In this document: positions 1 through 4,715 of the stretch, in pieces
Position numbering within the stretch: the first letter of the stretch is position 1
How the letters are laid out: each line of letters begins with the position of its first letter
Assembly (NCBI GenBank): GCA_050117725.1
Contig: JASFME010000100.1
Coordinates: 1 to 7,983, forward strand
DNA length: 7,983 nucleotides
Source of the DNA: JASFJH01 sp050117725
GTDB taxonomy: Bacteria; Pseudomonadota; Gammaproteobacteria; AKS1
Reading direction: 5' to 3'
Translations under genes and position numbers: made by a program
The notes under the pieces: model-generated
What the model was told of the DNA's origin: nothing
The model's database searches: none
What the model saw: only the letters and a program-made list of their open reading frames with translations

Positions 1-683
1 CGGCCCGCATCGTGCCGCCGACCAGCCAGAACCAGGCCCGCATTGAACAGGATATCGGCGCGGCCCTGAATCATTTCGGACTCGACAATGACGAAGACGC
101 GCTGCGCCTGCACGCGGAAAAAGTGATCCGTAATTACGACCCGTGTATCTCCTGTGCCACGCATTTCCTGACGCTCAACGTCGAGCGACCCGAAGCGCAA
201 CACGTCGCAGATGAACAGGTGGCAACGTCCGGGCCGCTGACCGTGCTTGCCATCGGTTCACCGTTTGCCCCGGACAACATCGCCTGGCAACTCGCCGGAC
301 GACTCGAACAGGATACTCAGTTTGCGAACAAGTCAGAATGCACGCTTGAGGTGATCAAGCTCGATCGGCCCGGCACGGAATTGTTACGGCATATCCCGGA
401 AACGGGCAGGGTGTTTATTCTCGATGCGTTGCAAACCGAACAGCCGGTTCAACAACTGCTACCCCTTGCGCCGCAACAACTCGCGACAGAGAGTGGCAGT
501 TGTTCCTCGCACGGTCCGGGAGTGGCCGAGGCACTGCAACTGGCTGGCAGCCTGCAGCAGGCAGTCGGGCATGTCACGGTGCTGGGTATTCCGGTGGCAG
601 GGCAAGACAGCTGCTTGCCGGATGCAACACTGGACAGCCTGTATGCCGATCTGCAACACCGACTTTTACAAAAACAGGATTAA
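1..683 (+). CDS. NiFe hydrogenase large subunit (3' end) fused to a hydrogenase maturation endopeptidase domain; 5' partial
   Basis: The open frame runs in from the left edge (first full codon at position 3), and the residues before the GTG at 12 already match the family, so that GTG is not a start. The first part reads RIVPPTSQNQARIEQD, then NYDPCISCATH (138-164). This is the C-terminal DPCxxCxxH motif, whose two cysteines bind the NiFe site and whose His precedes the maturation cleavage point. The DPCISCATH form suggests a group 3 (cytoplasmic, cofactor-coupled) enzyme. Normally a short extension follows. Here a linker of about 25 residues leads to about 145 residues resembling HycI/HybD/HoxW-type proteases: TVLAIGSPFAPDN near 240-279, FILDAL near 414-431, and SSHGPGVAEALQLA near 504-545. 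The candidate metal ligands are an Asp, an Asp and a His. Whether the first ligand is Asp or is replaced by the following Asn depends on the alignment. No stop separates the two parts. The stop overlaps the convergent pdsS stop. Confidence 0.9.
   Translation, partial: ARIVPPTSQNQARIEQDIGAALNHFGLDNDEDALRLHAEKVIRNYDPCISCATHFLTLNVERPEAQHVADEQVATSGPLTVLAIGSPFAPDNIAWQLAGRLEQDTQFANKSECTLEVIKLDRPGTELLRHIPETGRVFILDALQTEQPVQQLLPLAPQQLATESGSCSSHGPGVAEALQLAGSLQQAVGHVTVLGIPVAGQDSCLPDATLDSLYADLQHRLLQKQD
138..164 (+). other. C-terminal NiFe-ligand motif and predicted maturation cleavage site
   Basis: The codons encode DPCISCATH. In NiFe hydrogenases both cysteines ligate the active site, and the endopeptidase cuts directly after the His once nickel is inserted. 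Here a cut after the CAT codon at 162-164 would release the whole downstream protease domain rather than a short peptide. The motif identity is seen directly; the cut position follows from the family. Confidence 0.88.
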
Positions 684-2821
684 TCGTCAGCCAGCGGCAA
701 CGTCACGGTAAAGATTACACCCAGACCATCATCACGGTTTTTCGCCTCGACTTTGCCATTGTGGTAATCGGCAATCAGGCGCACGACATACAGGCCAATA
801 CCGAGGTGGACACCGTCATTGCTCTGCTCGCGCAGGCTCACCATCGATTCAAACAACTGGCCCTGCATGTTCTCCGGCAATAACGGCCCGCTGTTACTCA
901 CACTGATGCAGGCCCGGTTATCACAGCGTGAAACATCTATTTCGATCAGCAAGTCATCGGGACTGAAGTCGACCGCATTGGCAATGAGTTTGTCGAGCAT
1001 TTGTGCGATCAACTCCGGGGCACCATACATGTTCAGTGACTCGTCGCCTGTTGTCAGGGCAAACGGTTGCCCGGGATAGGCGAGTTGATAACCCTGTATG
1101 CAATGGCCGAGCAGTTCACACAGGTCAAAATGTTCGCGCTCCGTGCTCTGGATGGCCTGCTCGAGGCGTGTCGCCTCGTTCATGCTGGTCAGGATATGAC
1201 TGAGACGATCAATGCCCTCGCGGGCACGGCCGGTATAGGTACTGGCCTCGCCGGGCAATGCCTGCATGTCGAGGTTTTCCAGTGATGATTTGACCACGGC
1301 AATCGGTGTGCGCATTTCATGCGACAACTTGCTGGCCATGCTCTCCAGGTAGCGCGTGTACTCGGCGAGCCGTTCCAGCACGCTGGCAAAACTGCGCGAC
1401 AGGTCGCCGATCTCATCGCCTGCCGAGGATTGCCGGATGCGTCCCTCGACACGGCCATCATCACTGATGGCCTGCTCCGCATCCTGGTGCAGTCGGCGAA
1501 TGCGGTTCGACAGGCGCGAGGCGAACATGATCAGAAACAGCGTGGCGGTGACAAACACGACCAGTGTTGTGTTGAGTAGCGTGGTCATGGCCTGGTTCTG
1601 CAGGGTTACGATGCGGTTGCTGGTTTGTTCGATGACGACAGCACCAATCACATCACCGTTACTCCAGACCGGGTGTGCAGCGGACAGGATCGCGACGCGT
1701 TTGTCCGGTGTCTCGCGCCAGCGCGTTGCCGCGCTACCCGCGAGGGCCTTTCTGACGTCCTCGCCTTGCAGGCGTGACACGCCGGACAGGTCATCAACAA
1801 AATTGCTGGTCGGCTGGGTGAGGATCGCGGTGTAGGCAAGATCGAGAAGGTTCTGCCACACGTTCTTTTCTGTTTGTGCTGGTGTTGTGGTTGTGCCGGC
1901 ATCGAGGCTGCCGGTCAGGGCCAGGACATGGCCGTTCGTGTTCGTGATCCAGATGCGTGATTCGCCACGGTCCAGTCCCTGCAGGATGGTCTCGATCGCA
2001 TCCGAGGGCGTGAGGATGGTGCCGAGCTCACTCGCCTGTGTTATGCCGGCCGTGCCAACCAGTGTCTGCACGGTCGCCAATGGCCGGTCGACATCGGCCA
2101 CGGCGAACGTGATCCGGCTGCCGAGCATCGCCAGCGGGATGCGCATTTCCAGTACGTAGCCGTCAGCCGTTTCCTGCCATTCACCCTTGATGCGCACCTC
2201 GGGACGTTTTGCGATGTTGCCTTGCTGCTCATTATCAAGCAGGTAGGCATTGACCCAGCCAGGTGCGCGTGTGGTCACGAGGTAGCGTTGCAGCTGGTTC
2301 TCCTTGTCTTCCAGCACGATCTGCAGGTGGTCGCTGCGGTCGATGTGCAAACTGTTCGGCGCGCGGTACACGACATGATCATCCCTGACGATGAACAGTA
2401 CATACAGGTGGCGTTGCCAGATCCCCATAAGGTGCTGGAAGCTGAGCGTGCCGGGGGTATAGCGCCCGGCACTTTGCAACACATGTTCCGCCGCATACTC
2501 GCGGCTGTGTTCGAGCAGGGTCTGCCATTCGTCGGTATAGCCATCGAGTTGCACGGGCTGTTCGAGCTTGCGCGCATACAGGGTCGGCCCGGATTGCAAC
2601 TGGCGGCTCAGATCGGCACGTGGTGCAAACAGTTCATCGCGCTCGTGCAACACAGTGGCGATGGCGCGTGCCTGGTCGAGCTGGTTGTTTTCCATACCGG
2701 TGCGCAGGAAGCGTTCCATTTCTCGCACATACTCGTAACCTGTCCACGGGATGGCGAGCAGGATCAGGGTGATCAGCAGCAACTTGCTGCGCAGGCGCAG
2801 GGGTGGCAGTAACCGCTTCAT
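680..2821 (-). CDS. pdsS: Dedicated sortase system sensor histidine kinase PdsS
   Basis: This 713-residue inner-membrane sensor kinase belongs to the proteobacterial dedicated sortase system and should phosphorylate the PdsR encoded just upstream. A basic N-terminus precedes transmembrane segment 1 (about 14-25). A long periplasmic part includes a CBM9/DOMON-like region (about 88-246, beginning LDGYTDEW, with RSDHLQIVLED and DGYVLEMRIPLAMLG). Transmembrane segment 2 spans about 416-434 and a HAMP-type linker about 435-488. The H-box is KLSHEMRTPIAVVKSSLE with H501 as phospho-acceptor. The ATPase domain has an N-box (DKLIANAVDFS, N615) and a G2 box (GIGLYVVRLIADYHNG). The G1 box reads VSNSGPLLP, so the usual DxGxG is altered. 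The start codon overlaps the pdsR stop in an ATGA, and no strong Shine-Dalgarno precedes it, which suggests translational coupling. Assignment rests on family features and locus context. Confidence 0.93.
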   Translation of the reverse strand: MKRLLPPLRLRSKLLLITLILLAIPWTGYEYVREMERFLRTGMENNQLDQARAIATVLHERDELFAPRADLSRQLQSGPTLYARKLEQPVQLDGYTDEWQTLLEHSREYAAEHVLQSAGRYTPGTLSFQHLMGIWQRHLYVLFIVRDDHVVYRAPNSLHIDRSDHLQIVLEDKENQLQRYLVTTRAPGWVNAYLLDNEQQGNIAKRPEVRIKGEWQETADGYVLEMRIPLAMLGSRITFAVADVDRPLATVQTLVGTAGITQASELGTILTPSDAIETILQGLDRGESRIWITNTNGHVLALTGSLDAGTTTTPAQTEKNVWQNLLDLAYTAILTQPTSNFVDDLSGVSRLQGEDVRKALAGSAATRWRETPDKRVAILSAAHPVWSNGDVIGAVVIEQTSNRIVTLQNQAMTTLLNTTLVVFVTATLFLIMFASRLSNRIRRLHQDAEQAISDDGRVEGRIRQSSAGDEIGDLSRSFASVLERLAEYTRYLESMASKLSHEMRTPIAVVKSSLENLDMQALPGEASTYTGRAREGIDRLSHILTSMNEATRLEQAIQSTEREHFDLCELLGHCIQGYQLAYPGQPFALTTGDESLNMYGAPELIAQMLDKLIANAVDFSPDDLLIEIDVSRCDNRACISVSNSGPLLPENMQGQLFESMVSLREQSNDGVHLGIGLYVVRLIADYHNGKVEAKNRDDGLGVIFTVTLPLADD
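2084..2560 (-). other. CBM9/DOMON-like sensor domain within PdsS
   Basis: These codons encode roughly residues 88-246. The pattern is typical of family-9 carbohydrate-binding-like folds: an opening LDGYTDEW, a central strand HLYVLFIVRDDHV, SDHLQIVLED, and a closing DGYVLEMRIP followed by a strand ending VADVD. It lies between the two membrane segments, so it should be periplasmic. The ligand is unknown; such folds bind sugars or other small ligands. The domain call is by pattern only and needs a profile search. Confidence 0.7.
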
Positions 2822-3522
2822 GAGGCTGGGTCGGTTTCTTTCCAGCGGTAACCCATGCCATACACGGTATCGATCGCATCAAAGCCGGGATCGACAACCT
2901 GGAATTTCTTGCGTATGCGCTTGATGTGCGAGGTGATGGTAGCGTCATCGACCAGGATGTTCGCATCCTGCATCAGGAGATCGCGGTTGCGCACATGGCC
3001 GGGGTGTCTGGCCAGTGAGTGCACGATCCAGAATTCGGTCAGCGTCAGGTCGATCGGTTGCTGTTGCCAGTTCACGCTCATGCGTGCGAGATCGAGTTGC
3101 AGCGCGCCGCGCTGCAGGCGTGTGTCTGCCTCGGCCGGGTGTTTGTGCGCCTCGATACGCCGGAACAGCGCGGCAACGCGCGCGGTCAGGTGTGGCAGGC
3201 TGATGTCCTTGGTCAGGTAATCATCGGCACCGAGACGCAGTCCGGAAATCGTGTCGAAATCGCTGTCGCGCGCGGTCAGGAAGATGATCGGCAGGCTTTT
3301 CGACAGGCCGCGCAATTCCCGGCACAGTTCGAAACCGCCTTCGGGTTCGTCGCCCAGGCCGATGTCGAGGATCGCGAGATCGGGCAGGCGGCCACGGAAT
3401 GCCTCGAGTGCGGAAGGGCGATCGGCGAAGCTCATGACCTCGTAGCCCTGGCGGCGCAGGATGTCGGTATAGTTGTCGCGGATCGTCGGCTCGTCCTCGA
3501 CAATGGCAATGCGTTGCGCCAT
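2818..3522 (-). CDS. pdsR: Dedicated sortase system response regulator PdsR (OmpR/PhoB type)
   Basis: This 234-residue response regulator is the expected partner of PdsS. The receiver domain (about 1-120) has the acidic pocket E9-D10, phospho-acceptor D53 in LAILDIGLGDE, T83 in FLTARDSD and K105 in DYLTKD. The C-terminal half (about 132-230) is an OmpR/PhoB winged helix, shown by LTLTEFWIVHSLARHPGHV, a recognition region around ATITSHIKRIRKKF, and the wing ending in TVYGMGYRWKE. The start is the ATG whose complement is 3520-3522, with a possible AAGGA ribosome site at 3534-3538 (11-nt gap, somewhat long). The gene precedes and overlaps pdsS and is divergent from pdsO across 273 bp that probably contain its operator. 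Family membership is inferred from domain architecture plus neighbours. Confidence 0.94.
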   Translation of the reverse strand: MAQRIAIVEDEPTIRDNYTDILRRQGYEVMSFADRPSALEAFRGRLPDLAILDIGLGDEPEGGFELCRELRGLSKSLPIIFLTARDSDFDTISGLRLGADDYLTKDISLPHLTARVAALFRRIEAHKHPAEADTRLQRGALQLDLARMSVNWQQQPIDLTLTEFWIVHSLARHPGHVRNRDLLMQDANILVDDATITSHIKRIRKKFQVVDPGFDAIDTVYGMGYRWKETDPAS

Positions 3523-3605
3523 AACAGCCTGATTCCTTGATTGTTGTTGCCTGATTTCACCTGACTCTACCCGATCCGTTCATAGCCGTCACGGCAACCG
3601 TTCGC

Positions 3606-3650
3606 ATTGCCACAAGTTTGCCAGATTTCGTCCGTTTCCCGTCCCGTTTG
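3606..3650. promoter_or_regulatory. Candidate response-regulator operator: phased direct repeats
   Basis: ATTGCCA (3606-3612) and TTTGCCA (3617-3623) are spaced exactly 11 bp apart. They are followed by CGTCC at 3629-3633 and 3640-3644, again 11 bp apart. OmpR-family regulators characteristically bind pairs of direct repeats on one helix face, so this is a plausible PdsR target upstream of the weak pdsO -10 box. Binding is inferred, not shown. Confidence 0.4.
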
Positions 3651-3677
3651 TGGCCGCGGCTCGCCATGTCGCAGGCA

Positions 3678-3683
3678 TTTAAT
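3678..3683 (+). promoter_or_regulatory. Possible -10 element for the pdsO operon
   Basis: TTTAAT matches five of six positions of TATAAT and lies about 115 bp before the pdsO start. The matching -35 position holds GC-rich sequence with no resemblance to TTGACA. Weak evidence; an activator would be needed. Confidence 0.25.
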
Positions 3684-3685
3684 GT

Positions 3686-3717
3686 TCCCTGACAACGATT
3701 ACCGGCGCGGTCAGGGA
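3686..3717. repeat. Perfect 8-bp inverted repeat, TCCCTGAC / GTCAGGGA
   Basis: The arms lie at 3686-3693 and 3710-3717 with a 16-nt spacer. The arms contain CCTGA, the same pentamer that occurs three times near the pdsR start. It could be a dimeric regulator site or a hairpin near the 5' end of the pdsO transcript. It is not followed by a U-tract, so it is not an intrinsic terminator. Confidence 0.5.
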
Positions 3718-3795
3718 CGACACACCGTATGCCTCCGCGGTGGATTGCCCAGGACGGGCACGCTGGACCAAAGCAAAACAAGAGGACAACTGACA

Positions 3796-4530
3796 ATGAA
3801 CAAAACAATCACCCTTGCGGGCAGCCTTGCCCTGGTACTGAACCTGCCGCTGGCGCAGGCCGACGACATCTATAGCATGGAAGATGACAGTGAAATCACT
3901 GAGGCCGCCCCGGTCGAGGAACTCGGTGGACTCGGTGTTGGTGCGCTGGCAGGTGCCGCAGTCGGTGGTCCGATCGGTGCCATTGTCGGCGGACTCGGGG
4001 GCGGACTGCTCGTACAGGGCGCGTCACTCGAAGATGAAAACACGCAACTACGTACACAGTTGTCAGAGACCGAGGGAGAGCTGGCGAAACTGCGCGTTGC
4101 ACATCGCCAGTTGACAAAGGCGCGCCTGCAGCAGGTCAGGCTCTCGCAACAGCAGCTCGCACCGTCGCATGAGCGCATCAACGACTTTGGTATGAGCGTG
4201 CAGTTTCGCCATGACAGTGCGCAACTCGAACCGCACTTTATGCGCCAGCTGCAACAATTCGTGCGCAGCTTCGCCGGTTTCGATGCGCTGCATGTGCATT
4301 TGTCCGGGCATGCGGATCGTAACGGCAGTGAATCCTATAACGACACATTGGCGAAGCGGCGACTCGGGGCCGTCAGCGACGCCCTGCGCAAGGCCGGCTG
4401 GCCGGCACAACGTATCCACCGTTATGTGCACGGTGAACGTGCACCGCTTGGCAAGGCACAGGACAAGGCCGGTTACGTGTTCGATCGCCGCGTCGTGATC
4501 CGCCTGGGCCGGGCAGGGGAGGGCGTATGA
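3796..4530 (+). CDS. pdsO: Sortase-associated OmpA-like protein PdsO
   Basis: This 244-residue exported protein has a Sec signal peptide ending near residue 22 (MNKTITLAGSLALVLNLPLAQA, then DD). An acidic stretch follows, then a glycine-rich hydrophobic zipper (about 44-76: repeated GG, GVGALAGAAVGG, GAIVGGLGGG) that may insert in a membrane. A heptad-like coiled coil spans about 78-120. A C-terminal OmpA/MotB-type peptidoglycan-binding domain covers about 132-237, with HLSGHADRNGSESYND, D174 and R188/R189 as the usual peptidoglycan-contact positions. The ATG at 3796 is chosen because it starts the signal peptide and follows AGAGGA at 3781-3786; an in-frame extension upstream lacks these features. 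It is the first gene of the forward operon, and its TGA overlaps the next start (ATGA). In this family it probably holds the envelope complex to peptidoglycan; that role is inferred. Confidence 0.92.
   Translation: MNKTITLAGSLALVLNLPLAQADDIYSMEDDSEITEAAPVEELGGLGVGALAGAAVGGPIGAIVGGLGGGLLVQGASLEDENTQLRTQLSETEGELAKLRVAHRQLTKARLQQVRLSQQQLAPSHERINDFGMSVQFRHDSAQLEPHFMRQLQQFVRSFAGFDALHVHLSGHADRNGSESYNDTLAKRRLGAVSDALRKAGWPAQRIHRYVHGERAPLGKAQDKAGYVFDRRVVIRLGRAGEGV
4515..4523 (+). promoter_or_regulatory. Strong Shine-Dalgarno for the small cysteine-rich ORF
   Basis: AGGGGAGGG, inside the end of pdsO, sits 3 nt before the ATG at 4527. A purine-rich site this close to an ATGA overlap supports real initiation of the 62-codon ORF, although the pdsO reading frame also explains the bases. 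Confidence 0.55.
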
Positions 4531-4715
4531 ACAGCATTCATCCCATCTCGGAAGAATTCCTGTATTGCGATCCGGAATGTGTGTACGACTGGATCAGCCC
4601 CTGCCAGAGTGAACAGCCGTGTTATGCCTGTTGCCTCCCGCAACAGCGCGGTGTCATAGCACGGCCGGTAAAAACGGCACGGCACGTGTGCAGGGAGGTG
4701 CAGGATGAACAGTGA
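4527..4715 (+). CDS. Small cysteine-rich protein (62 aa) of unknown function in the sortase operon
   Basis: I do not recognise a family. The protein has seven cysteines in 62 residues: C14, C18, C26, C32, C35, C36 and C54, grouped as CDPEC, SPC and CYACC. It has no hydrophobic signal or membrane segment, so it should remain in the cytoplasm, where clustered cysteines could bind metal. Support for it being real: it fills the 174-bp gap between pdsO and the sortase target, starts in an ATGA overlap with pdsO behind a strong purine-rich ribosome site, and ends 11 bp inside the next gene, carrying that gene's Shine-Dalgarno. Its third codon positions are GC-leaning like its neighbours. Against: it is short and no homologue is known to me. 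It may act as a translational coupling leader, a metal-binding regulator, or both. Confidence 0.6.
   Translation: MNSIHPISEEFLYCDPECVYDWISPCQSEQPCYACCLPQQRGVIARPVKTARHVCREVQDEQ
4692..4700 (+). promoter_or_regulatory. Shine-Dalgarno of the sortase target gene
   Basis: AGGGAGGTG ends 4 nt before the ATG at 4705 and lies within the 3' end of the small ORF. It fixes the start of the vWA protein and implies that ribosomes finishing the small ORF pass over it. Confidence 0.7.

Larger units (their letters stand above)
3523..3795. promoter_or_regulatory. Divergent control region between pdsR and pdsO
   Basis: This is the only long non-coding stretch. It must hold promoters for both arms of the locus. 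Seen directly: CCTGA at 3528, 3550 and 3560; WTTGCCA at 3606 and 3617 (11 bp apart); CGTCC at 3629 and 3640 (11 bp apart); and a perfect inverted repeat at 3686-3717. TTTAAT at 3678-3683 resembles a -10 box for pdsO, but no convincing -35 lies 16-18 bp upstream, which would fit an activator-dependent promoter. No convincing -35/-10 pair was found for pdsR. An open frame crossing the region on the minus strand looks fortuitous. Confidence 0.7.

Noticed and set aside
2222..2812. 196-codon plus-strand frame opposite pdsS
   Set aside because: It is antisense to the sensor domain and first membrane segment, with no domain match and no promoter or ribosome site of note.
3608..3624. Sigma-54-like -24/-12 element for pdsR on the minus strand (CTGGCA ... 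TGGCA with GG-N10-GC spacing)
   Set aside because: The spacing is right but the -12 half is a poor match, PdsR is OmpR-type rather than an enhancer-binding protein, and the same bases are explained by the 11-bp direct repeat.
3653..3660. Palindrome GCCGCGGC as an operator
   Set aside because: Short GC palindromes are common at this base composition, and it has no partner site or phasing with the other repeats.
3607..3795. N-terminal extension of pdsO to an upstream ATG
   Set aside because: The extension has no domain and would bury the clear signal peptide that begins at 3796, which has its own ribosome site.
3557..3808. Minus-strand 83-codon frame across the divergent region with a signal-peptide-like start (MFCSLSVVLLFCFGPACPSWA)
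   Set aside because: It is antisense to the pdsO start and signal peptide, runs through the presumed promoter region, has no convincing ribosome site and no recognisable domain; the hydrophobic start is probably an accident of composition.
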